46,798 nucleotides of DNA, from the NCBI GenBank assembly GCA_009746045.1, contig RPFO01001208.1, positions 1 to 46,798 on the forward strand. Reading direction: 5' to 3'. This document shows positions 18,610 to 26,079 of this stretch, in pieces (position 1 is the first letter of the stretch; every line of letters starts with the position of its first letter). The notes beneath the pieces were generated by a model. The model had not been told where the DNA came from. It ran no database searches and saw only the letters and a program-made list of their open reading frames with translations. The DNA comes from Mesostigma viride (taxonomy: Eukaryota > Streptophyta > Mesostigmatophyceae > Mesostigmatales > Mesostigmataceae). Position numbers and translations under genes: made by a program.

Positions 18610-19340
18610 CCTTTGGCTCTGGATTTGCAGGTGAGCATGGCCCTTTTTCGACGTTTTCGGCCGCCTAGGTCGAATTAGGCAGTGGGCTGGGGGAGTTTTC
18701 GGCCGTCTTTGTCCTGTTTGTGAACCCCTTTTTCGCGTTTCCTGCCGCGCTCGTCGAATGGCCCCACCTTTTGAATTGCACCCCTGCCCTGGTCCTGCCC
18801 AGCAGTTTTGTTGCCTATTGCCCACCCTTTGGCATGCCTCACACCTGGGATGAAGTTTCTCCAATCCCTTTGCCATGTTTCATGCTTTCTGTCGAGTTTC
18901 CTGCCGCGCTCGTCGAATGGCCCCACCTTTTGAATTGCCCCCCTGCCCTGGCCCTGTCCAGCAGTTTTGTTGCCTGTTGACCACCCTTTGGCATGCCTCA
19001 TCATCTGATGCATTTATTTCCATGCCCTTGCCCTTGTTGTGCATTCCTTTTCGCGTTTTCAGCCGCTAGCGTCGAATGGACCTGCCTGGTGAAGTTCTCA
19101 CCTGCACTGGCCCTGTCCAGCAATCCTGTCGCCTGTTGCCCACCCTTTGGCATGCCTCATCACTTGATGCATTTATTTCAAGCCCCTGCCCTGTGTGCAT
19201 GCACTTTTCGCGTTTTATGCCGCCCTCGTCGAATTATTGTTCTGCTTGGTGAAGCTTTCACGTGCCCTGTTCTGTCCAGCAACTCTGTCGGCTGTTTGCC
19301 CACCCCCAGGCGTTTTTTATCCACCGTGTGTCATGTATCT
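18610..19340. repeat. Degenerate ~160-bp tandem repeats
   Basis: A landmark TTTTCGCGTTT...CTCGTCGAAT recurs near 18730, 18888, 19048 and 19205, a spacing close to 160 bases, with a weaker copy near 18640. Each unit also has CCCTGCCCTGG-type and CACCCTTTGGCATGCCTCA segments. Divergence rises across the array. Frames seen across it have repeated, non-protein-like content and are not annotated. Confidence 0.85.
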
Positions 19341-19476
19341 GAGGATGCTTGTGGGAGTTATTTGCCGTGTCGTCCCATTGCTGGCGTGATTGGGAAGGCA
19401 TTCACTCTTTATTATGAAAGTTTACACCGCGCCCGATTGTCGCTGTCTGCCCCCCCCTCTGCTGTCACAGGCACCG

Positions 19477-20913
19477 ATGGAAGTGACCCAGGCACCCACC
19501 ATGAACGTGTTATTCACTTTCAAGCGGGAGACCGACAAGTTCTGGATCTACACGCTGCGGCCCATCTCCGGACTGAAGGTGGACTCTGACACCGAGATCC
19601 GCGTGAGGAGGGCGGACAAGATGGTCCACGGCGCCGACTTCACTAAGGCCGGCTCGAACGGGACCAAGCGCTTCGACAGTTTTTTCAGAGGCGGGAACTC
19701 GGAATACGTCGAGTTGCTAAAAAAGCACATCACTCCGACAGCGGTTACGGAAGGAGACCTTGACAGGCAAGTGTGTATATGTGCTTAGGGGGGTGTCCAC
19801 ACTTTTGTGGAGACGTCTGGGGTCCTTAGGGGGGGTGTCCACACTTTTGTGGAGACGTCTGGGGTCCTTAGGGGGGGTGTCCAGGAAAGTCTGGAGACGT
19901 CTGGTGTCCTTAGGGGGGGTGTCCACACTTTTGTGGAGACGTCTGGGGTCCTTAGGGGGGGTGTCCTTACAATGTTTATTAGAATTCGTTACAAATAAAT
20001 GTATCTATCTGTGCTCACCCTGAACTTTATATACCTGCTGTGGTGCTGCAGGCCCGCCCCCAAGATCGTGGACTCGGTGACCGGGGGGCTCAACGAGGAC
20101 CGCGGCACGTGGATCCACCTCAAGCTGGTCAACAAGCTGGCCGCGTGGATCAGCGACGAGTTCGCCATCCTCGCGGGCGACTGGGTGGACCGCCTGATGC
20201 GCGGGGACCCCACCATGATCGGGGTGGCCCGCGACATGTACGACCTGGCCAACGGGACCAAGACGACCGTGTTCATGGATACGGCGCCGGCGGGGGGTAG
20301 GGACGAGGTCTCCGAGCTGCAGGTGGCCGCCGTGCGCGCCGAGTTGCTGCTGCGGATCGACCAGCTGGGGGTGGAGCGGGCGAGGGTGCTGGTGGAGAAG
20401 AGGAAGCTGGAACTGGAATTGGAGGAGGTGGATGTCCGCCGCAGGAGGACGGCGGCCGGGTGGCGCGTGGAGGCGACCGACTACCGTCGGCAGCACCTGG
20501 AGAAGCTGGCCGAGCTGCAGCGGACCGTGGAGGGCAACGGGACCCTGCGGCTGAACGACCGCGACCGGCTGTTCCTCCAGGACAAGGTGAACGACGCCCT
20601 GTACTCGGACGTGGACGCGCCGAGGGAGGACGCGCCCCCGCGCAAGTCGCTGGACATCACCACCGTGGCCAGGGAGATGGGGTACGCGGTCCACTGCAAG
20701 GAGGCGGCCCTCGTGGGGCGCTCGATGGCCGCGCGGTTCAGGGAGCGCTTCCCGGACGTGCCCATCCCCAAGGCGGAGAAGTTCGTCGACGGCGCGGTCC
20801 GGATGGTCAACTGCTACTGGGACACGCCCGAGGTGCGCGCGCTCATGGAGGGGTGCATACGCGAGTTCGTGGAGGAGGCGGGCAAGCGCCCCGTCCAGAG
20901 CAGGAGGGCGTAG
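19477..20913 (+). CDS. KilA-N domain protein, split by a candidate GC-AG intron
   Basis: Exon 1 (19477-19766) and exon 2 (20052-20913) join in frame to about 383 residues. Start is ATG 19477, or 19501 (MNVLFTF). The exons together form one KilA-N domain: exon 1 has TEIRVRRADKMVHGADFTKA and RFDSFFRGGNSEYVELL; exon 2 gives GTWIHLKLVNKLAAWISDEF. After it come a long Leu/Glu/Arg coiled coil (ELQVAAVRAELLLRIDQL and on) and a conserved-looking C-terminal domain ending in FVEEAG. KilA-N proteins bind DNA and are frequent in giant viruses. Without splicing, exon 1 stops at 19788 and the domain is broken. Splicing is inferred from sites and frame, not shown. Confidence 0.85.
19767..20051 (+). other. 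Candidate spliceosomal GC-AG intron, 285 nt
   Basis: The donor AG|GCAAGTG matches the strong consensus needed by GC-AG introns, and the acceptor is GGTGCTGCAG|G. Removing 19767-20051 joins GAC-AG to G-CCC (phase 2) and rebuilds the KilA-N domain. A GT donor four bases further would break the frame. A plausible branch region (CTCACCCTGAAC) lies about 35 bases before the acceptor. The intron holds a 42-bp minisatellite and in-frame stops. Confidence 0.75.
19784..19971 (+). repeat. Minisatellite of 42-bp units inside the intron
   Basis: Units start at 19784, 19825, 19867, 19909 and 19951 (last partial); the first is one G short. Each has CTTAGGGGGGG, then GTGTCCACACTTTTGTGGAG, which can form a short hairpin. 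The third unit has a different loop (AGGAAAGTCT). Confidence 0.95.
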
Positions 20914-21051
20914 ACAGCCGTTATATTTTGTGGCTTGTTCACAATCTTGTGGCGTGTATTTAATTATTGATTGGAATGTAATGTCAATAAGCAGCATCAT
21001 AGCAGCGTACCACCCACTAGAATCTTGCTAGTCGTCTAGGACAGTCATCCC

Positions 21052-21071
21052 GAGTGTCCACGGTGCGCCCC
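21052..21071 (+). promoter_or_regulatory. BRO leader element, copy B (degenerate hairpin)
   Basis: GAGTGTCCACGGTGCGCCCC, 42 bases before the ATG of BRO paralog B. It aligns with the perfect-dyad copies at 33522 and 34452, followed like them by CAGCCAATTTTGCC. Confidence 0.5.
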
Positions 21072-21113
21072 GTCACAGCCAATTTTGCCAGAGTAAGGTG
21101 AGCACCGTCCACC

Positions 21114-21992
21114 ATGTCCCAGGTGATCCGCTACCTGACCCCCGCAGACGGGGCGGAGGAGGACCCGCATTTCAGCGGCAAGATCCGCGTGACGGACGAC
21201 GGAAGAATGTCTGTGTTGGACGCAATGAGCGCTCTAGGCCTGACTAACCCTGCCATGTACTGGAGGCGTCTAGTAGAGGCCAATCCCGAAGTGGTAACTT
21301 CCAGTTATCTCTGGAAATTCCCCGGAGCGAGGCAGCGAGACACCCCTGTGACTGACCGAAAGGGGATGGCCCAGATCATAATGCTGCTCCCCGGCAAGAT
21401 AGCGGCCAAGTTCCGAGACAAGGTGGCGGTCCTGCTGGAGCGCTACCTGGACGCCGACCGCTCGCTGGCGGAGGACATCCTGAGGAGGGCCGACGAGCGC
21501 GACGGGGCGGCCGCCATAGCCAACGTGCAGGACCACCCGCGCGTCCAGTCGAGCGCTTCCACCAAGGAGCTGAACGCCGCGATCAAGGCCTACACGGACC
21601 AGCACAAGGGGTGCGGGATCTTGTACCCCGTCGTGCACGACACCAACAACCTGGCGGTCACGGGCAGGACCGCGGCCCAGTTGAAAGCCTCCATCGGGAC
21701 CGCCGGCTCCTCTCGCGACCTGAACACGCGCCGTCAGAGTCTCGCCATGGCCTTTATGCAGCTCACGGAGGCCGAGATGATCAAGGAGACGGGGTTGGAC
21801 CCCATCCAGGTGGCCAAGAGGACCAGGGAGCTCATGGAGCCAGGATTCCGCGCCACGGGCTTGCACGACCAGCAGCCGGAAAAGAAGTACATCTTAGAGA
21901 ACCGCGGGGCCATGCGGCTCAACCAGAAGCTGACGAGGGAGGGCCAGCTCCCAAGTCACCCCCAGGCCGCCGCCCTGCCATCCGTTGTGTGA
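21114..21992 (+). CDS. BRO-N-like family protein, paralog B
   Basis: 292 residues, same architecture as paralog A: start VIRYLTPADGAEEDPHFSGK, variable stretch about residues 40-65 (MSALGLTNPAMYWRRLVEAN), core DTPVTDRKGMAQIIMLLPGK, and C-terminal half with HKGCGILYPVVHDTNNLAVT and SSRDLNTRRQSLAMAF. Over the core and C-terminus it is closer to paralogs D and E than to A. A DNA-binding regulator role is inferred from the BRO-N-like core. It follows the KilA-N gene on the same strand after a 200-base leader that contains the shared element, so it has its own promoter. Confidence 0.85.
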   Translation: MSQVIRYLTPADGAEEDPHFSGKIRVTDDGRMSVLDAMSALGLTNPAMYWRRLVEANPEVVTSSYLWKFPGARQRDTPVTDRKGMAQIIMLLPGKIAAKFRDKVAVLLERYLDADRSLAEDILRRADERDGAAAIANVQDHPRVQSSASTKELNAAIKAYTDQHKGCGILYPVVHDTNNLAVTGRTAAQLKASIGTAGSSRDLNTRRQSLAMAFMQLTEAEMIKETGLDPIQVAKRTRELMEPGFRATGLHDQQPEKKYILENRGAMRLNQKLTREGQLPSHPQAAALPSVV

Positions 21993-22040
21993 ATTAACAC
22001 TTGATGATGAATAAAACGTTTTTAACGACAAACAATGAGA

Positions 22041-22544
22041 TTACATTCCACCAGGTAGGACCTGCTTGCCCTCCAGGGCCGTCACGTGGGCACGCAGCAC
22101 GCGCAACTCGTCCCTCAGGTCCTGCGTGCACGCGCGGACGAAGTTGAAGTCGGACGCGGAGTAGGGGATCACCCAGCTCTCGCTGTCGACCCGCCCCTTC
22201 ACGAACTTGTGCCCGTCCGCCTTGTCGCTCTCGAACTCCTTGGCCACGCGCGCCACGAACCGGAAGCAGCACTCGCCCGTCATGAACACGTCCTCCGGTT
22301 TGAACCCCCTCCACCCCGACGCCGGCAGCGGCCTCGTCCCGTCCTTGTGGCGGTAGTCCGTACCGTACTCGAACGACTCCCGCAGCGTGTCCAGCACCCA
22401 CTCGGGGTTGGGGTACACCCCCACCTTGAGGGTGTAGGAGAACTCCTCCACCGACCTGAGCGCCCACGGGCACAGGCGGTTGTGCCCGTGCTCGTCCAGC
22501 AGCTTCCACACGGCGGCGGTGTCCATGATACCATCACCGCACAT
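22041..22544 (-). CDS. AntA/MSV199-like putative regulator
   Basis: 167 residues from ATG 22544 (MCGDGIMDTAAVW), or from MDTAAV at 22526. The order WVLDTLRESFEYGTDYRHKD ... FMTGECCFRFVARVAKEFE recalls AntA and MSV199 antirepressor-type domains, where a GxDY segment is followed by a strand-helix that ends in an A-x-x-x-K/E repeat. A short coiled coil (DLRDELRVLRAHVTALEGKQ) closes the protein. The match is by eye and moderate to low. It is convergent with BRO paralog B. If right, it is one more phage-like DNA-binding regulator in the window. Confidence 0.65.
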   Translation of the reverse strand: MCGDGIMDTAAVWKLLDEHGHNRLCPWALRSVEEFSYTLKVGVYPNPEWVLDTLRESFEYGTDYRHKDGTRPLPASGWRGFKPEDVFMTGECCFRFVARVAKEFESDKADGHKFVKGRVDSESWVIPYSASDFNFVRACTQDLRDELRVLRAHVTALEGKQVLPGGM

Positions 22545-22567
22545 TATCGAACGCCGGAGAACGCGCG

Positions 22568-23532
22568 TCACCCGCTCCACAGGAGCATGGCCACCTCCCC
22601 GTCCTCCCCGGGGATCGCATTGCCGCCCGTGACGGTGGCCGGGGCGCTCCACGATACTACGCTGGACCCGCGCATCTTCACGAGCTCCAGGCTCTCGTCG
22701 TTTGCGATGCGGAACCCGTAACGCACCGTCACCGGCTGCGTGTACATCTCCCGCCACCCGTACAGCAGCGTGTTCGTAATGTTGGTGGTAACGGCCGCCC
22801 CGATCACGCGCACGTCGTCGTACCATACGGACCAGTTCTCGCGGTTACCGTTGTGCAGTTGGAGAGTGGGCGTCCCCACCGTGCTGGACACCGCCGAGAA
22901 GATGGATGCACCATCCTTGTACACGGTTAATGCCCCGCCCGTCTGTCTGGTGATGGCCAGGTGGAAGGGGTCCGCGTTCATCCCGGTCACACTCGTCACG
23001 TTGGCCTGCGATCCGTCGTGGACCACTAGACTGCCCGAGCTGGACACGTACACTTGGATGCTCCCGTACTCCAACAGCTTCTTATTGTCCCCCGTGGTGG
23101 CCAGGGTCTGCTGGGGGATCACCCGCACGCACACCGTGAAGGCGGGGGCGGGCATGTCGGTCACCTGCGCCGGGGTGGTGGTGGTCACCTTCAGCACGCC
23201 GTCCGCCACCGTCCCGCCCGTGAATTGCTTCGACCCCGACTCGCTGGCTCGCGACTCGGTGAACTCCCAGCGGTACGTGTCCGCCCCGCTGGACAGAGAG
23301 GACAGGGGCACCCCCGTCCCCGTCCAAGGCGCGCACCGCTCCTCCGGGGGGATCGTGCGAGACAGAGACAGCCGCCCGTTCTCCACGCGCCACTCGCCCC
23401 ACGCCGACGTCCCGAGCTCCACGGACCCCCCTCGGCGGGCTGGAGCACCACGTTGCGTCTCGAACTCAGCACCAGGTCCTTGCCCGACAGGCCCGTCACC
23501 TCGCTCGTCTGCACCAGGTGGAGTCGCTGCAT
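22568..23532 (-). CDS. Lectin-like (concanavalin/LamG-type) beta protein, one frame break
   Basis: The start at 23532 (MQRLHLVQTSEVTGLSGKDL) is in one frame and the body in the next; one base missing from the C6 run 23426-23431 joins them, giving about 321 residues. The body is nearly all beta strands rich in Thr, Ser and Val, with FTVCVRVIPQQTL, YGSIQVYVSSSGSLVVHDGS, FHLAITRQTGGALTVYKDG and WSVWYDDVRVIGAAV, the strand order of LamG/concanavalin-like lectin folds. Such proteins bind sugars; as a virion fibre or surface protein it could touch host glycans. That role is inference. No signal peptide is seen. Confidence 0.7.
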
Positions 23533-23543
23533 GCTTCTCCTTT

Positions 23544-24083
23544 CTACATAGGGTGAGAGGTTTTTATGTAGTTCCGGGCGCACAGGAGCAGCTCCTTGTA
23601 CGCGGGGGGCAGCAGACTCGAGCACCGCGCGCACGGGTTCCACAGCTCCATGAACACGTCGTACACGTCGATGTCGTGAGGGCACGCGAGCGTGCGGATG
23701 CGCGTCATGTCCGACGTGCCCACCGCCCTCCGGTCCGCACGGTACACCAGCAGCAGGCGGTTGTGACGGGGGGAGGCCGACAGCTCGCCGATCCCGTGCA
23801 GCACGCGGTTCAGCTCGCAAGATGTCACCGCGCCCACGTACGGCGCGTCCACGTACAGGGTGGGCCCCTGCAGCTCCCCGTCCGTCTTGCGCTCCAGGTA
23901 CCTCATCAGGTGTCTCGTCAGCTCCGGCTCGTTCTCGTCCCACCGCTTGGCCCGGGCCCGCTCCGCCAGTCGCCTCACCTCCTCCTTGGTCTGCAGCGAC
24001 TCCGCGTACACGCGGAACCACCCGGTCGAGCGCACCTCGCGCATCAGCTCGTCGTGTCGCCTCAAGAACTCCCACCCCGTCAT
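23544..24083 (-). CDS. Hypothetical helical protein
   Basis: 179 residues. N-terminal half is Arg/Glu-rich helix (RRHDELMREVRSTGWFRVYA, EEVRRLAERARAKRWDENE). The middle has a GPTLYVDAPYVGAVTSCELN segment and the end contains a pair of Cys (NPCARC) and a basic tail. It is not recognised. Its ATG overlaps, as ATGA, the stop of the small upstream gene once that gene's frame break is allowed, and it ends 11 bases before the lectin-like gene, so all are probably one transcript. Confidence 0.7.
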   Translation of the reverse strand: MTGWEFLRRHDELMREVRSTGWFRVYAESLQTKEEVRRLAERARAKRWDENEPELTRHLMRYLERKTDGELQGPTLYVDAPYVGAVTSCELNRVLHGIGELSASPRHNRLLLVYRADRRAVGTSDMTRIRTLACPHDIDVYDVFMELWNPCARCSSLLPPAYKELLLCARNYIKTSHPM

Positions 24084-24219
24084 GTCCGCCCTGTCCCCCT
24101 CCCCGTCCGCGCGCGGAGAGGGCGGGGGGCCAGGGCCAGCGCGGTCAGGGCCGCCAGGGGGGGAGGGACGACCGGGGGCTGTCCCACTCGTCGTACTCGG
24201 GCAAATCGTCCGTGTCCAT
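24080..24219 (-). CDS. Small acidic protein, one frame break
   Basis: From ATG 24219 the frame reads MDTDDLPEYDEWDSPRSSLP and stops after 24 codons. Adding one missing base in the G7 run 24157-24163 leads through a short hydrophobic segment (LAALTALALA) to a TGA that overlaps the next ATG by ATGA, a junction style seen elsewhere in the window. That neat junction supports a real 46-residue gene, perhaps with one membrane helix. It is divergent from the methyltransferase gene, only 30 bases away. Confidence 0.45.
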
Positions 24220-24249
24220 AATTAACCTCACCTAGCCTATATAGCAGGG

Positions 24250-25167
24250 ATGTCCGGAAAGGAGTGGAAGCACATAGACCTGTTCGCGGGAATGGGGGGC
24301 TTCAGTATGGGCCTCAAGCGCGTCCGCCCCGTCCGCACCGTGATGGCCGTCGAGATGAACTCGATGGCGTGCAAGATCTACGAGATACTCAACGGCGTCA
24401 AGCCCGTTTGTAAGAAGATCGAGGAGGTGAGGGACGAGGAGATACCCAAGGCGGACATACTGACGGGCGGATTCCCGTGTCAGAGTTTCAGCAACGCGGG
24501 GTTGCGTGCCGGGATGAAGGACAAGCGCACCAAGGGGATCTCCCACATCTTCCGTTTCATCCGCGTGGCCGACCCGCGCCACGTCATCCTCGAGAACGTG
24601 CCCGCCGTCATGGGATTCCCCGTGTTCAAGCGCATCCTGGCGCAGCTCCGGAAGATGGGCTACAACGTGGCGCACGCCGTCCTGGGCACGCACACGCACG
24701 CGGGGCTGCGGCAGAAGCGCAAACGAGTGTTCATCGTGGCCAGCAAGGGGGCGATCGCGAACTTCCCGCCGCCGGAAGTGAAGTCCCTCGCCAAGTTCGA
24801 CTTTGCCAAGACAGCGCCCGAGAAGTACTACCTGGCGCCGGGCACCAGGATGTACGACGTCATGCAGGTGGCCACACCGGGGTCCTTCTGGCAGGCGAAC
24901 TACAGCTTCGAGCCCAAGAATTCGGACGTCGCGTTCACCCAGCGGGCCTCCCAGGGGCCGCACAAGGGCGCGAGGCTGTACGTCCGCGACCGGAAGGGCG
25001 TGCGCTGGCTCACCGAGGAGGAGACGTTCGAGCTGCAGGGGATCCCCACGCGGCGGCTGGACAAGCTCAAGGCGGAGGTGGGCATGCAGACCATCTTCAA
25101 GGCGGTCGGAAACTCGGTGTCCCCCAAGCTCGTGGGGATAGTCGCCAAGAGTTTCGACAGCAAGTAG
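24250..25167 (+). CDS. C5 cytosine DNA methyltransferase
   Basis: 305 residues with the ordered motifs of C5-MTases: I (DLFAGMGGFSMGL, residues 10-22, AdoMet site), IV (GGFPCQSFSN, catalytic Cys77), VI (ENV, about residue 115), VIII (QKRKRVFIV) and X (GNSVSPKLVG). The target-recognition region before motif IX is short, so the protein is at the small end of the family. It transfers methyl groups to cytosine in a sequence context that cannot be read from the protein. No cognate restriction enzyme is adjacent; the PD-(D/E)XK-like proteins at 30057 and 33585 are distant candidates. CTATATAGCAGGG immediately precedes the ATG. Confidence 0.95.
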   Translation: MSGKEWKHIDLFAGMGGFSMGLKRVRPVRTVMAVEMNSMACKIYEILNGVKPVCKKIEEVRDEEIPKADILTGGFPCQSFSNAGLRAGMKDKRTKGISHIFRFIRVADPRHVILENVPAVMGFPVFKRILAQLRKMGYNVAHAVLGTHTHAGLRQKRKRVFIVASKGAIANFPPPEVKSLAKFDFAKTAPEKYYLAPGTRMYDVMQVATPGSFWQANYSFEPKNSDVAFTQRASQGPHKGARLYVRDRKGVRWLTEEETFELQGIPTRRLDKLKAEVGMQTIFKAVGNSVSPKLVGIVAKSFDSK

Positions 25168-25198
25168 CGCAGGATAATATGTGTGGTACGGGTATACG

Positions 25199-25339
25199 AT
25201 GACGCTCACACTGCGCGAGTTAAGAGAACAAGTGGAAGACATGGTGGACGCGGGGAAGGCGTGGAAGGCCTTGGGCAAGACAAAGACGCTCACGCCCCAT
25301 CCCGTTTCGTTTAAGTGGCCAGCCGGAGCGGCTGCTTAG
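25199..25339 (+). CDS. Micro-ORF or truncated gene ending inside the left terminal repeat
   Basis: 46 codons, starting MTLTLRELREQVEDMVDAGK, with a GGGTATACG box just upstream. The helical start looks like the N-terminus of a larger protein. The frame runs into the left terminal inverted repeat of the element at 25306 and stops there (FKWPAGAAA), so the gene may have been cut by insertion. The large gene on the far side of the element (26080) is a candidate for the rest, but this cannot be shown. Confidence 0.5.
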   Translation: MTLTLRELREQVEDMVDAGKAWKALGKTKTLTPHPVSFKWPAGAAA

Positions 25340-25416
25340 GTTTTAGCGGGCAAGTGTTCGAAGCGCGTCATTGGTGAATTACTCGGGAACTTGGGTTTCC
25401 CCGCGAAACTCCAACC

Positions 25417-25731
25417 GCACGTTCAGATTTCCAAATCTCAAGTAAAGTTCGGCGCAACTTTCTGAACGGGGGCAGTTGACGAGCAGCATTCCTCCGGACG
25501 AATGAATTGCGTTCCATACTTGCGCAAAATTTTGAAAGGTAGCTTGCGTGCAGCCCTACTAAAATTTGCGCGCACGTTCAGATTTCCAAATCTCAAAAAA
25601 ATTTCGGCGGAACATTCTGAACGGGGGTAGTTGGCGGGCAGCGTTCCTCCAGACGAATGAAATGCGTTCCATACTAGCGCAAAATTTTGAAAGGTAGCTT
25701 GCGTGCAGCCCTACTAAAATTTGCGCAAAGT
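25417..25731. repeat. Two tandem copies of a ~155-bp unit
   Basis: Each unit starts CGCACGTTCAGATTTCCAAA and ends in CCCTACTAAAATTTGCGC; copies start near 25417 and 25572 and differ at scattered positions. Inside the terminal-repeat element. Confidence 0.9.
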
Positions 25732-25734
25732 GTG

Positions 25735-25950
25735 GGACTGAAAATTCGTAACGGAAACTTTTTGGTAGTTGCCGTCACTTCCTCTTGTGCAAACGTGTGG
25801 GAGTGAAAATTCGTAACGGAAACTTTTTGGTAGTTGCCGTCACTTCATTTTGCGCGAGTGTTGGGCTGAAAATTCGTAACGGAAACTTTTTGGTAGTTGC
25901 CGTCACTTCCTTTGGTTCGACTGAAAATTCGCTGAAATTCGCTGAATTCG
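25735..25950. repeat. Three to four copies of a ~64-bp unit
   Basis: TGAAAATTCGTAACGGAAAC followed by TTTTTGGTAGTTGCCGTCAC recurs from about 25739, 25804 and 25867, then decays into short GAAATTCGCT repeats near 25925. Confidence 0.9.
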
Positions 25951-26079
25951 TACCGTAGCCTAATTTTTAGTACCTCGAAGTGACGGGGCACCTAAAAATT
26001 TGCCCACAAGTACACTTGGCAGCGCGCTCACTGGGAAAAATTGTACAGCCGCTCCGGCGGGCCACTTGAACGAATTGTA

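Larger units (their letters stand above)
25306..26074. mobile_element. Non-coding element with 29-bp terminal inverted repeats
   Basis: The left end 25306-25334 (TTCGTTTAAGTGGC...) and the right end 26046-26074 are inverted copies with about three mismatches over 29 bases. Between them are ~710 bases with no gene but several tandem repeats. No clear target-site duplication is visible. This is the form of a MITE-like element, though paired regulatory or recombination sites are an alternative. It sits exactly between a 46-codon frame and a 708-residue gene. Confidence 0.65.

Noticed and set aside
19760-20023. Frame coding repeated LWRRLGSLGGVST
   Set aside because: The 42-bp minisatellite is a multiple of three, so any frame stays open; it lies in the candidate intron.
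20005-21000. 331-codon minus-strand frame opposite the KilA-N gene, and similar long antisense frames at 24232-25293 and 5560-6630 (upper part)
   Set aside because: Composition is His/Arg/Leu/Pro-rich shadow sequence; the opposite strand has clear domains. Only the 3' part of 5560-6630 is real, as the HNH tail.
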